Shown: one piece after another, positions 16,787 through 26,353 of the stretch
Layout: each line of letters starts with the position of its first letter
How positions within the stretch are numbered: position 1 is the first letter of the stretch
Assembly (NCBI GenBank): GCA_037189845.1
Contig: JBBCIS010000003.1
Location: 620,001-684,000 of the forward strand
Direction: 5' to 3'
Source: JAMLHH01 sp037189845
Lineage (GTDB): Bacteria; Bacteroidota; Bacteroidia; Chitinophagales; JADIYW01
Length of the DNA: 64,000 nt
Program-made: the position numbers and the translations under genes
Notes under the pieces: generated by a model
Databases searched by the model: none
Told to the model about the DNA's origin: nothing
The model's input: the letters and a program-made list of their open reading frames with translations, nothing else

Positions 16787-18079
16787 ATGAATTTCAAAAA
16801 GACGCTCTTTACAGCAGCCTGTGCTGTGGCAATCTTCAGTTCTTGTAAAAAAGATGATCCTACTGATAACATTACGCCTCCTGTAGAAAAGGATTTCCAG
16901 TTATCATTTGCCAGCGGGTCAGGATCTAATTCAGCTACATACTTACAAGGTATTTCAGATCTTACTGTCGGTGAAATTTCATTCTCCGGTAAAGGATATC
17001 AAATGCCTTCTGCACGTACCGCACGTATTTTTGTTTCTTCGGACGGTTCTACTGTTTACAACCTAAACTATACTGTAGGTACTATTGACAAATATATATA
17101 CTCCGGCGGCGAAAACTATACTGCTGTAGGAACTCCGTTTGATGCTTCTATTCCATTGGGTGTAAAAGCAGTACGTTTTACAAAACTAAACGACCAGGCA
17201 GCTTCTGTTCACAATATTGCTGCTACCGCACAATACAATGATGCCAGTGAATATGTAGGTCATAAAATGGTATTGAGCATAGGTATCCTGAATCTGGAAA
17301 CTATGAACTTCGGTACAAATTTCAATAAAGAAATCATTTTAAACCTTCCCGGAGATTTAGGAAAGCAAGGTTATTACATTTCACGTATTGACTGCCCTGT
17401 TATTTCGGGTAACAAATTGTATTATGGTGCGGCTACCAGCAAATTCAATGCTGCAACGGGTAAAGCTGAAGCTACTGATAAAGCATTTACTTTAGTATTA
17501 GACTATCCTGGTTTAACTAATCCAACTACTATTGAAACAACTTTAGCCAAAGGTGCTACTAATGGCTACAGAACTCAAACTCAATATGTAGATGAGTCAG
17601 GCGATATCTTACAAATGGTAAGTGACGGTAAAAATCTAAGTATTGTAAAAATCAGAAATGGTCAATACAACACTTCTTACAAGTTTGACATCAGCCAGAA
17701 ATTAGGCAGAGATGCTTCCAGTAACGGCTGGTTCTATGTTGGTAACGGTATCGGTTTTATGCCTTATGAAAAAATCGGCGATGCTGAAGTTCAAATTGGT
17801 GTAAATCCTTCCGGAGAGCCTACATACTCTTCTGCATGGGGTCTGATGAGAATTGACTTAAACTCTCAGACTGTAGTAGATCTGGAAACTCCGGCTAACC
17901 TTTGGTTACAACAATATCAGACTTCTGTAGCTCGTGATGGTAAATTCTATATCGCATTGGCTCCGGTAGGCGAACAAGGATATATTTATATCTATGATGT
18001 GAACTCTACCAGCTCTAAAGGTACTCAGGGAGCTAAAATCACAGCTGGTGCTGATCAATACTATATCGGTATTTATTAA
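16787..18079 (+). CDS. DUF4374-family lipoprotein
   Basis: Outer membrane-associated lipoprotein of 430 residues. It starts MNFKKTLFTAACAVAIFSSC, with the lipobox cysteine at residue 20, then an acidic linker (KKDDPTDNITPP) and a repeated beta-rich body reminiscent of a beta-propeller. DUF4374 proteins are regularly encoded beside siderophore-type TonB receptors in Bacteroidota and are thought to help ligand capture. The gene lies 6 bp after the receptor and ends before a strong hairpin, so the two form one operon. Confidence 0.85.
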   Translation: MNFKKTLFTAACAVAIFSSCKKDDPTDNITPPVEKDFQLSFASGSGSNSATYLQGISDLTVGEISFSGKGYQMPSARTARIFVSSDGSTVYNLNYTVGTIDKYIYSGGENYTAVGTPFDASIPLGVKAVRFTKLNDQAASVHNIAATAQYNDASEYVGHKMVLSIGILNLETMNFGTNFNKEIILNLPGDLGKQGYYISRIDCPVISGNKLYYGAATSKFNAATGKAEATDKAFTLVLDYPGLTNPTTIETTLAKGATNGYRTQTQYVDESGDILQMVSDGKNLSIVKIRNGQYNTSYKFDISQKLGRDASSNGWFYVGNGIGFMPYEKIGDAEVQIGVNPSGEPTYSSAWGLMRIDLNSQTVVDLETPANLWLQQYQTSVARDGKFYIALAPVGEQGYIYIYDVNSTSSKGTQGAKITAGADQYYIGIY

Positions 18080-18131
18080 GACCGCAGACAACGGACGACA
18101 GTTTTCGCTGATTATAGCAACTTAAAAATAG

Positions 18132-18166
18132 AAGAGCAACGATGAAAATCGTTGCTCTTTGTTATT
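18132..18166 (+). terminator. Terminator between DUF4374 and PKS genes
   Basis: A perfect 12-bp stem (18132-18143 with 18148-18159) closed by a GAAA tetraloop. T-rich sequence flanks both ends, so it can stop both the plus-strand receptor operon and minus-strand PKS transcription. Confidence 0.8.
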
Positions 18167-18214
18167 ATAATCAATTCTGACAACTGCCAGCTTGTCTTAT
18201 TAGTATCTGAGAAG

Positions 18215-21200
18215 TTAATCATCCAGTGCTTTAAGCAGATCGTCTAATGACATTTGATCTACTTCACTTTCAATACTTTTCGCTGATGGAATTTCCGGTA
18301 ATGGTTTTATTTCTTCTGTGAAATCAAAAGACAAAGCTCCTTGCTGATTAGCGACAGGCTGTTCATCCTGAATGCCCGATTCATCCGCCACAAACTCTGC
18401 ATACTTATCTACAGTGGAATATGTCCAGATGCTTGACACTGCCAGATTCAGGTTAAAATCTGCCTGCATTTTGTTTTTCAACTGAACAGCCATCAATGAA
18501 TCTACTCCCATACTTTTAAAAGTAGCATCTTCCTTGATCTTGACCACCGGTATTTTTGTAATTGCAGAGAGATGGTTTTTAATAACTGATTTATAATGTC
18601 TGACAGCAGCTGATCTGCTGGTGAAGGCATCTGAAACAGGCTCTTCCTGAATCACCACATTATTTACTGCATCTTCAATTTTCAGCTCTTCTACCAGATA
18701 TTCAGCATATTTTTCTATTGTAGGGTATGTCCAGATACTCGAAACAGTCAAATCTATTCCCGATTCCGTCTGCAATTTATTCTTCAGCTGTACTGCCATC
18801 AAAGAATCTATTCCCAGACTCTTGAAAGTAGCATCTTCCTTGATTTTTGCAGCTGGTATCTTGGTAATCCCGGAAATCAGATTTTTTACTACAGATTTAT
18901 AGTGACGTATAGCTCCGCTCTTAGAAGTAAATTGTTGATTTTCCACCTCTCCGGTTTCTTCTGCAACATGATCTGAACTCAAAACACTGCTATAGAATGC
19001 ATTTCCTCGTACTCCGCTGTTATTTGTTGCCCATTTATCAAAATTGATATCCATGAGCATGTATTGAGCACCCGGCAGATCAAACAGCGTATCTAAATAG
19101 GTAGAAAGCTTCTCCGGAGTGATGATTCCCATTCCTTGTTCCTGTAATCGCTCTCCTCTTCTCACATCTGCTGCTGCTAATCCGACTTCACCGATATTGC
19201 CAAAATTGATGGACAAAGCTGCAAGTCCTAAAGATTTTCTATAATTGGCTAATTGATCCAAAGCCATATTTGCAGCAGTATAATTCGCCTGCGCAGTAGT
19301 ACCTAAAACAGAAGCACCTGAAGAGAACAGCACAAAAGATTCCAGTGCTCTTCCTGAAAAATATTTATGCAAATTCCAACCTCCGTTAATTTTCGGAGCC
19401 AGCACTTTATTGAATTGCTCTGCTGTCAGATTCAGAAATGCTCCATCATCCAGTATCCCCGCGGCGTGCACCACACCTCTGATTGTAGGTAGAATGGTTT
19501 CTATTTCCATTACTAATTTCCCTAAATCATCCGGATTAGCTATATCAGATTTGAATACCTCAACTTTTACTCCCTGACTTCTCAATCTTTCTACTACAGG
19601 TTGAGTTTCAGGTTTCATACCTGAGCGACTGACTAATGCAAGATTTTTAACTCCTTTGGAAACCAGCCATTGGGCAAATACCAATCCCAATCCACTGGTA
19701 CCACCAGTCACGAGATAAGTAGTACCACCATTAAACGGTTCTGCTGTAGCTGCCACAGGCTGAACATTCTTCAGTATCGGAGTATACCATTTGTAGCCAC
19801 GGAAAGCCCACTCTCTGTAGGTTTCATTCTGAGATAAAACGTTCACAATATCCTGTGCTGTAGCAGTAGAATTTATATCCACCGTTACAGGCCTCAGCTC
19901 AGGAAACTCATTTCTGATCGTCCTCATCAATCCCCATAATGCTGTACTCGGGATATGTATATGTTTGTCTTCACTGCTAATGACCTGACCATTCCTGGTG
20001 ATTGCATAGAGTTTCGGACTTTTCCCTTTATCGTTAAAATATTGAATCAGATCTCTGAAACTGTAGATGGCATCCTGCTGGGTCGCTTTTACATTTGTAC
20101 TGGACAGGTGAATGACGACTTCAGGTATTGACATCGGTTTTTCAGTAGAAAGGATTGTTTCCACTTTTACCCCCTGATTTTCCAAAATTTGAGCGACCTG
20201 ATCTCCCAGACCATCCATATCTTTTACGATTACGACTGATTGCGGTAGCTTATTTTTCTCTAAATCAACTTCCTCCCAGATCGTTTCGTACAGAACACTT
20301 TTTTCTTTTGCTGCTTTTACGACCGGTTCAGAAGAATTTATCTGTGCTGAGTTTACAGCTTCAGTGGCTTTATTTTCTTCATTTATCCCTACAGGAGATG
20401 CTGTAATATTGGGTTTCTGATCAAACCAGAATCTTTCTTTCTGCCACTGATAGTTAGGCAAAAGAATAAATTTTCGGGTAGCCGGGTAAATATTTTTCCA
20501 GTCTACAGGCAGTCCTGATTCAAAAAATTTCCCAAATGCTTTATAGAAGCTTACCAGCTCATCTTTTTCTCTGAAAAGTGAAGGAATGGCTTCTCCTGAT
20601 CTCTTTGCTGTCTGAATATTTTCCTGAATCGCATTAGTCAAAACAGGATGTGGTGTCAATTCAATAAAAACAGCCTGGTCCTGCAGTACTATCTCTCTCA
20701 CTACTGCCCCGAAGTGAACAGGATTTCTGAGATTTTTCACCCAGTAATCTGCTTTCAGATCAGCTCCTTTTACTTTTTCTTTTAATGCTGTGGAATAGAA
20801 CACAACATTGCTGTTCTGAGGTTGCAGGTTTTGTAAGGCATTTTCTAAAGGAGCCATAATCGGATCCATTTGCGGGCTATGTGATGCCACGTCTACTTTG
20901 ATCATTCTGCAAAATCTGCCGGCAGCATCCAGCTTATCCAAAAGATTCTGAAGCAATAAAGGATCTCCTGCTATCACTGTAGATTTCGGACTGTTTTGTA
21001 CGGCAACAGAAAGATATTCTTCCTGACCTTTTAAATATCCGTTCGCTTCTTCTATCGTCAGATCGGTAACAGCCATCGCTCCTTTACCACTGGCCTTTTT
21101 CATCAGTGCGCTGCGGGTACAAATGATCTGAGCTGCTTCATCCAGTGAAATCATACCGGCCAGATATGCAGCAGCAATCTCGCCCATGCTATGTCCTACC

Positions 21201-23137
21201 ACTATATCAGGAACAATGCCTTTGGATTTCCATAGCTCACCTAAAGCAATTTCTATGGCTACCAAAGCCGGTTGAATCACATCCAGCTCTTCAAAATTTT
21301 CGCCTTTGAGCTCATCTATCAAATTCCATGATACATATTTAGAAAAGGATTGTGTACACGCGTCCAACGTTTCTTTAAAAACCGGCTCGCTATCGTACAA
21401 CTGCTGAGCCATCCCGACCCATTGAGCACCCTGACCGGGACAAACGAAAACAACTTTTACATAGTCATCCGCATCAAAGACCTTTTTATCTTCGAACTCC
21501 AGCTCTGAAAAATCCTGCAACTGCTCTAATAAAGCCGCTTTATCTTTTGCGACAAAGACTTCTCTGACTTCAAATGCGGATCTTTTCAATGCTGCTGCAG
21601 CACAGATATCTTCCAGCTTTTCACCGGACTCCTCAATAAACGAGGCATATATTTTTGCAGCCGCCTGCAGTGCCTCAGGTGTACGCGTTGATAATGGCAA
21701 AACAAACACATCTTTTCTTAGTTCCACAGAGTTTTTTTCCTCATTATTTACAGGTGCTGCACCTATGATCACATGCGCATTTGTGCCTGTTACACCAAAA
21801 CCGCTGACACCTATATATTGATGCGTGGAATCCCACTGAGTATTTTCTACCGGGACTTTTACCGGAAGATGCTCCCAGTCTATTAATTCATTAGGAGTGT
21901 CAAAATGAAGGTTTTTAGGAATTACGCCGTTCTGCACAGACAAAATCGCCTTCATCATTCCGGCCATTCCGGCAACACCTTCTGTATGACCTATATTGGT
22001 TTTAGCAGAACCTACATACAATGGATTGTCTTTCGTTTTTGATTTCGCAAAAACTTCAGCAATGGCTTCCATCTCTATCGGATCACCAATCTTTGTTCCT
22101 GTTCCGTGAGCTTCTATAAAAGCTACCTGCTCAGGAGATAATTGTGCATTTTCAAGGGCCTTAAGCAGCAGCCTTTCCTGAGCTTTGACATTTGGCGCAG
22201 TAAATCCATTGCTTCTTCCATCCTGATTGACAGCAGTACCTTTTACAACTGAAAGTATATTATCTCCATCTCTTTGAGCATCACTCAATCTTTTCAGGAT
22301 CAGAATACCACACCCCTCTGAACGGATAAATCCATTCGCTTCATTGGAAAATGATTTACATCTGGAATCTTTTGACAATGAGTTTAAAGAAGAAAAATAG
22401 ATCGTAAACTCCGGATCGATAATCACATTTGCAGCACCGGCAATTGCCACATCACATTCCCTGTTTCTGAGTGATTGTACTGCGAGATGTGTTGCCACCA
22501 GCGAAGAGGAGCACGCCGTATCCAATGAAACGGATGGACCCTGCAAGCCCATCAGATAAGAAATCCGCCCTGAATTAGAACAGATTGCGGCTCCGGTATA
22601 TGAGTATGGATTGATGAGTGTATAATCGCCCGATCTGAAATGCCTTTTTTGATAGTCATTGTTCGTCACTCCGACAAAAACACCGGTATTTGAATCCACT
22701 AATGACTGTACCGGAATGCCTGCATTTTCCATTGCCTCATGAGTGACCTCCAGCAACAATCTTTGCTGAGGGTCCATGCTTTCTATTTCTGCATAAGACA
22801 AATCAAAGAATGATCCGTCAAACTGATCAATCTGATCCAGGAATCCCCCTTGCTTCACCACCATTTTACCAGGTGTTTCATAATTTGCATCATACAAGGC
22901 TTTCGCATCAAATCTGCTTTCAGGTATATCAGAAATGGCATCTACTCCATTTGATAGTATATTCCAGTATTCAGCAGCATTGTGTACATTTCCCGGAAAT
23001 CTCATTGCCATCCCGATGACAGCAATCGGTTCGTGCTTTTTACTTCTTTCTTCAACTAATCCGGACTTCAACTTCTTTATTGCCACTAAGGCATCTTTTA
23101 ATTGTTGTTGGAGTCTTTCTTTTTCTGCTTCCTGCAT
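18215..23137 (-). CDS. Type I polyketide synthase, KS-AT-KR-ACP-ACP
   Basis: Multidomain enzyme of 1640 residues that condenses and reduces acyl units on carrier domains. Domains in order: N-terminal coiled coil (1-35); ketosynthase (~36-460) with C209 in DTACSSS and H344 in EAHGTGT, and a third His in NIGHTEG; acyltransferase (~560-870) with S650 in GHSMGE and a VASHS motif that does not clearly settle malonyl versus methylmalonyl; ketoreductase with its structural half (~950-1330), TGGTSGLG at ~1144, Y1286 and an LDD motif typical of B-type reductases; two carrier domains with S1445 and S1547. No dehydratase, enoylreductase, methyltransferase or thioesterase is present. The gene stands alone; no phosphopantetheinyl transferase or tailoring enzyme is within the window. 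It is either one module of a larger system or a small iterative synthase. Confidence 0.93.
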   Translation of the reverse strand: MQEAEKERLQQQLKDALVAIKKLKSGLVEERSKKHEPIAVIGMAMRFPGNVHNAAEYWNILSNGVDAISDIPESRFDAKALYDANYETPGKMVVKQGGFLDQIDQFDGSFFDLSYAEIESMDPQQRLLLEVTHEAMENAGIPVQSLVDSNTGVFVGVTNNDYQKRHFRSGDYTLINPYSYTGAAICSNSGRISYLMGLQGPSVSLDTACSSSLVATHLAVQSLRNRECDVAIAGAANVIIDPEFTIYFSSLNSLSKDSRCKSFSNEANGFIRSEGCGILILKRLSDAQRDGDNILSVVKGTAVNQDGRSNGFTAPNVKAQERLLLKALENAQLSPEQVAFIEAHGTGTKIGDPIEMEAIAEVFAKSKTKDNPLYVGSAKTNIGHTEGVAGMAGMMKAILSVQNGVIPKNLHFDTPNELIDWEHLPVKVPVENTQWDSTHQYIGVSGFGVTGTNAHVIIGAAPVNNEEKNSVELRKDVFVLPLSTRTPEALQAAAKIYASFIEESGEKLEDICAAAALKRSAFEVREVFVAKDKAALLEQLQDFSELEFEDKKVFDADDYVKVVFVCPGQGAQWVGMAQQLYDSEPVFKETLDACTQSFSKYVSWNLIDELKGENFEELDVIQPALVAIEIALGELWKSKGIVPDIVVGHSMGEIAAAYLAGMISLDEAAQIICTRSALMKKASGKGAMAVTDLTIEEANGYLKGQEEYLSVAVQNSPKSTVIAGDPLLLQNLLDKLDAAGRFCRMIKVDVASHSPQMDPIMAPLENALQNLQPQNSNVVFYSTALKEKVKGADLKADYWVKNLRNPVHFGAVVREIVLQDQAVFIELTPHPVLTNAIQENIQTAKRSGEAIPSLFREKDELVSFYKAFGKFFESGLPVDWKNIYPATRKFILLPNYQWQKERFWFDQKPNITASPVGINEENKATEAVNSAQINSSEPVVKAAKEKSVLYETIWEEVDLEKNKLPQSVVIVKDMDGLGDQVAQILENQGVKVETILSTEKPMSIPEVVIHLSSTNVKATQQDAIYSFRDLIQYFNDKGKSPKLYAITRNGQVISSEDKHIHIPSTALWGLMRTIRNEFPELRPVTVDINSTATAQDIVNVLSQNETYREWAFRGYKWYTPILKNVQPVAATAEPFNGGTTYLVTGGTSGLGLVFAQWLVSKGVKNLALVSRSGMKPETQPVVERLRSQGVKVEVFKSDIANPDDLGKLVMEIETILPTIRGVVHAAGILDDGAFLNLTAEQFNKVLAPKINGGWNLHKYFSGRALESFVLFSSGASVLGTTAQANYTAANMALDQLANYRKSLGLAALSINFGNIGEVGLAAADVRRGERLQEQGMGIITPEKLSTYLDTLFDLPGAQYMLMDINFDKWATNNSGVRGNAFYSSVLSSDHVAEETGEVENQQFTSKSGAIRHYKSVVKNLISGITKIPAAKIKEDATFKSLGIDSLMAVQLKNKLQTESGIDLTVSSIWTYPTIEKYAEYLVEELKIEDAVNNVVIQEEPVSDAFTSRSAAVRHYKSVIKNHLSAITKIPVVKIKEDATFKSMGVDSLMAVQLKNKMQADFNLNLAVSSIWTYSTVDKYAEFVADESGIQDEQPVANQQGALSFDFTEEIKPLPEIPSAKSIESEVDQMSLDDLLKALDD
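18380..18930 (-). repeat. Duplicated acyl-carrier-protein unit within the PKS gene
   Basis: The two carrier domains are copies of a ~102-residue unit. Both start FTS(K/R)S-A-RHYKSV, both contain KIKEDATFKS and DSLMAVQLKNK, and both end VSSIWTY. The phosphopantetheine serines (residues 1445 and 1547) are exactly 102 residues apart. Differences are scattered along the length, so the duplication is not recent. The limits given are approximate. Confidence 0.8.
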
Positions 23138-23744
23138 ATCAGCTATTGTATATGGCTAAGATAAGAAAACGATTCTTCACACTAAAGAAATGATGAGATA
23201 TATGAACAGGTACTTTTATTGTGTATAATATCTGCTTTGCATAAAAGTTAATTTAGTGTTAAGTAAAAATGTATTTTATTCTACAGGGTATTCTACAAGA
23301 TTTGTCAGATACTAAACAGATGAATTTTTGCGCAAAATCAATCAGTTGTATATACAACATTGATACAAACACTAAAAAATCGATCCAATAAAATCTGTAT
23401 AAACTCCATATTTACTAGAATTAATTCTACATTTTAAATTAACTAATTGTTTATTTTAAGTGTACAAAATGTGAACATATAAATAAAATCTATATAAATA
23501 AGCGATTCTTTTATATAACAAATAAAGAGGTTCTTGCTTACAAATACCGAAAACAATACCCACACAACAAACAGGAATGTGCCTGAAACTTCCGTATTGT
23601 ATCAATTTCACATGAAAGCCACAAAGGTCACATAAACAATTTAAAAATACGTACTCTATAAGGTGATTGCCTGTCTCATTGAAATACTAACTCTTTTGAC
23701 CCGTTTTATAAATACAAAATTCACATTCCCACAGGTGGTTCTCA

Positions 23745-23758
23745 GTGACCTGTGTCAC
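23745..23758. promoter_or_regulatory. CRP/FNR-like palindrome
   Basis: GTGA-N6-TCAC (23745-23748 and 23755-23758) matches the inner arms of the CRP-family consensus TGTGA-N6-TCACA, with A instead of T in the first outer position. It is centred at 23751.5, about 39-41 bp upstream of the transcription start implied by the -7 element at 23777, the position used by class II CRP activators. The regulator is unknown. Confidence 0.4.
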
Positions 23759-23776
23759 ACAATTGTATTGTTTACA

Positions 23777-23784
23777 TACTTTTG
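23777..23784 (+). promoter_or_regulatory. -7 element of the CxxC-motif gene
   Basis: TACTTTTG matches TAnnTTTG exactly and lies 26 bp before the ATG at 23810. The -33 region is covered by the CRP-like palindrome instead of a TTTG box. Confidence 0.5.
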
Positions 23785-23809
23785 CAATAGAATTTTTAAA
23801 CTGTAGTGT

Positions 23810-24136
23810 ATGTGTAATTATCAAATTTTAGCTCAAAGTAAATTAGGCTATATTAAAAGGTGTGACTCCTGTAAAAAGGTAAAATTTGTTTTCGGGACTT
23901 TAACGGCAACAATGGCTTCCGAAGAATTAGAACAAATACAATTTTCATTACATAATGAATTAAAAAACCTCCGTTACCAACCTTATGATTCATCAAGATT
24001 ATATGAGCTTCCCCTGGATGAAAAAATCTCCATCAACATGAATCAATCTGAGATGGCAGCCCTGTACGACATGATACATACTGCTACTAATATGATTGAA
24101 CTTTACAGCCACATCGAAGTGGAGGCAGAAGGATAA
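23810..24136 (+). CDS. Small conserved Bacteroidota protein with CxxC motif
   Basis: Product of 108 residues with no signal peptide or membrane segment. The N terminus (MCNYQILAQSKLGYIKRCDSC) has a CDSCKK pair that could form half of a metal site, followed by VKFVFGT. The rest is mixed helix and acidic. It resembles a family of small uncharacterised proteins common in Bacteroidota (possibly DUF6686, not confirmed). Convergent with lpxK. A CRP-like site in front suggests conditional expression. Confidence 0.65.
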   Translation: MCNYQILAQSKLGYIKRCDSCKKVKFVFGTLTATMASEELEQIQFSLHNELKNLRYQPYDSSRLYELPLDEKISINMNQSEMAALYDMIHTATNMIELYSHIEVEAEG

Positions 24137-24176
24137 TAATATAGTCAAAGAAATTAGATAACCCTTAAAAAATACA

Positions 24177-25220
24177 TTAAAATATAATACTTATAGATCT
24201 CTTTAGTTCATCTTCATCATCCCATTTTAATAAAATTGGCTGAACGAAGAAGTTTAATTCTAAAGCACTTATCTCTTTTCTGAATGATATCAAACGAACA
24301 GCGTCTTTTTCTGTAGTGATAATTCTGCTTTTCTCACCAGCTTGGAACTTCATAAAAGCCTCTGCTATAGTTTCGATATCCGATATTCTGTATCGGTAAT
24401 GATCAGGAAAAGATAGGTGCTTTACTTTTTTTACTTTACCCTCAATATGCTTCAATAAAGGCTCCGCATCCCCGATACCGGTCACAAGTAATATATTTTC
24501 ATCCTTCTGTAAGGATTTGACTTCTCCCTCATAATACATCGAATATGGCTGGGCATAGTATAGAGCAGAAAGAAAAGCTTTCTGATTTGCAGCCAGCCGG
24601 ATTCCTAATTTTTGCAAAACAGCATCTTTCTTCCCCAATTCATTTTCCGGACATTTTGTAACAATAATGATATCTGCTCTTTCTGCTGAAGACCGGGATT
24701 CTCTCAATCTTCCTGCAGGCAAAAAATAATCATTGGTATACGGTCTGTGAAAAGGAGTCATCAGGATATTGAGATCTACTCTGATACCTAATTGCTGATA
24801 TCCATCATCTAAGATGAGCACATCTGTGTCCATTGCGTTTGAAATCAGGTAAGGAATACCTTCCACCCGGTTTTCGGCTACTCCTATTGCTATATGCGGA
24901 TATCTTCTCTTTAACCAGTATGGCTCATCTCCTACACTTTTGTAATCATCTGATACATGAACCATTCTGAAACCATAGGTCAATCTTTTATATCCCCTGC
25001 TTAATACTCCTACCTGATACTCATTAGATAAATAACCGCACAAGTAATCAACCATAGGTGTTTTACCGGTGCCACCCGCCTGCAGATTGCCTACAGAGAT
25101 CACCGGTAACGAGAAGCTGGCTTTGCCCCAATATCCTTTCTTATACATCCACGTCCACCATTTCACTCCCAGTGAATAGATGAATGCAAACGGCAACAAA
25201 AAAAATTGAGTTATCTTCAT
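24177..25220 (-). CDS. lpxK: Tetraacyldisaccharide 4'-kinase
   Basis: Inner-membrane-associated kinase that phosphorylates the 4' position of the lipid A disaccharide precursor. The 347-residue product starts MKITQFFLLPFAFIYSLGV, a membrane-anchoring helix, followed by the P-loop SVGNLQAGGTGKTP characteristic of LpxK, then DVLILDDGYQQLG, matching the family DDGFQH-like motif. The in-frame TTG at 25238 was rejected in favour of the ATG at 25220. It is divergent from the Nif3-like gene, with 35 bp between starts. It proves an outer membrane with lipid A. Confidence 0.94.
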   Translation of the reverse strand: MKITQFFLLPFAFIYSLGVKWWTWMYKKGYWGKASFSLPVISVGNLQAGGTGKTPMVDYLCGYLSNEYQVGVLSRGYKRLTYGFRMVHVSDDYKSVGDEPYWLKRRYPHIAIGVAENRVEGIPYLISNAMDTDVLILDDGYQQLGIRVDLNILMTPFHRPYTNDYFLPAGRLRESRSSAERADIIIVTKCPENELGKKDAVLQKLGIRLAANQKAFLSALYYAQPYSMYYEGEVKSLQKDENILLVTGIGDAEPLLKHIEGKVKKVKHLSFPDHYRYRISDIETIAEAFMKFQAGEKSRIITTEKDAVRLISFRKEISALELNFFVQPILLKWDDEDELKRSISIIF

Positions 25221-25255
25221 TATCTCTACTGTTGACAAATTTTAATCATCACAGC

Positions 25256-26353
25256 ATGATAAAGATATCTAACATCATCGAAGAAATAGAAAAAATTGCG
25301 CATCCGAGCTTGCAGGAGTCTTATGATAATGCAGGATTCATTACAGGTACACGGGACCAGGAATGTACCGGAGTAATACTTTGTCTCGATGCCATTGAAT
25401 CTGTGCTGGATGAAGCAATCGAAAAAGAATGTAATCTGGTCATTGCCCATCATCCGATTGTTTTCTCAGGATTAAAATCATTAACCGGCAGGAATTATAT
25501 AGAACGGGTCATTATCAAAGCCATTAAAAATGATATTGCCATCTATGCAGCTCATACCAATCTTGATAATGTTATAGAAGGCGTCAATCAGAAAATAGCA
25601 CAAAAAATCGGGTTAAAAAACATCCGGATCCTCGCTCCTAAAAAAGGAATACTGAAGAAGCTCTTTACCTATATTCCTGTTGAGCATACCGAAAAAGTAA
25701 GAAGCGCACTTTTTGAAGCCGGGGCAGGAAACATCGGCAAATATTCTGATTGCAGCTTCAGTGTCTCCGGAGAGGGAACGTTCAAAGGAAGTGAAGACTC
25801 TCAACCTTATACAGGAGAAAAAGGAGTTGTGCACACCGAGAAGGAGCACAAACTGGAAGTTCTTTTTCCTGCCTATGCCGAAAAAAGTATCCTGAAAGCT
25901 CTTCTGACAGCTCACCCTTATGAAGAAGTCGCTTATGAGGTCATTTCTATCGATAATTTCCATCAGGAAATAGGCTCAGGCATCATAGGTGAATTAGCAG
26001 CACCGACAGAAACAGAATCTTTTCTTTTAAGCCTGAAAGATCAAATGCAGACACCGGTGATCAGACATACAAAATTTATAAAGGAAAAAGTTCAGAAAAT
26101 TGCAGTATGCGGGGGCGCAGGAAGTTTTCTACTCAATGCTGCCATCAGCAGCTCAGCAGATGTTTTCATTACCGGAGACTACAAATACCATCAGTTCTTT
26201 GATGCTGATAATCATATAGTTATTGCAGATATCGGACATTTTGAAAGTGAACAGTTTACTATAGAGCTTTTTTATGAGATTTTGATAAAAAAATTCCCTA
26301 ATTTTGCCCTCTATTTGACTTCGGTCACAACCAATCCTGTAAAATATCTATAG
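25256..26353 (+). CDS. Nif3-like dinuclear metal-centre protein
   Basis: Member of the NIF3/YbgI/YqfO family: hexameric toroids with a two-metal site, usually annotated as GTP cyclohydrolase I-like type 2; the true substrate is unsettled. The 365-residue product has NAGFITG and IAHHPIVFSGLKSL near the N terminus (metal-binding histidines), AAHTNLDNV, and a C-terminal GDYKYHQFFDA...IADIGHFESE with further ligands. The middle ~130 residues are the PII-like insertion found in the long YqfO type. The ATG at 25256 is preferred because the preceding in-frame part overlaps lpxK. The next gene starts right after its stop codon. Confidence 0.9.
   Translation: MIKISNIIEEIEKIAHPSLQESYDNAGFITGTRDQECTGVILCLDAIESVLDEAIEKECNLVIAHHPIVFSGLKSLTGRNYIERVIIKAIKNDIAIYAAHTNLDNVIEGVNQKIAQKIGLKNIRILAPKKGILKKLFTYIPVEHTEKVRSALFEAGAGNIGKYSDCSFSVSGEGTFKGSEDSQPYTGEKGVVHTEKEHKLEVLFPAYAEKSILKALLTAHPYEEVAYEVISIDNFHQEIGSGIIGELAAPTETESFLLSLKDQMQTPVIRHTKFIKEKVQKIAVCGGAGSFLLNAAISSSADVFITGDYKYHQFFDADNHIVIADIGHFESEQFTIELFYEILIKKFPNFALYLTSVTTNPVKYL

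Larger units (their letters stand above)
23138..23809. other. 672-bp AT-rich gap
   Basis: No gene of credible length is seen on either strand. The right end holds a CRP-like palindrome and a -7 element for the next gene. At 23615-23636 there is a short motif that recurs in both orientations at 38970-39027. No PKS promoter matching TAnnTTTG was found on the minus strand. Confidence 0.6.

Noticed and set aside
14270..23137. PKS as the biosynthetic gene for the siderophore imported by the neighbouring receptor
   Set aside because: The genes are convergent and separated by a strong bidirectional terminator. The PKS lacks iron-chelating chemistry (no NRPS cyclisation domain, hydroxylase or salicylate gene). 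Adjacency alone is not enough.
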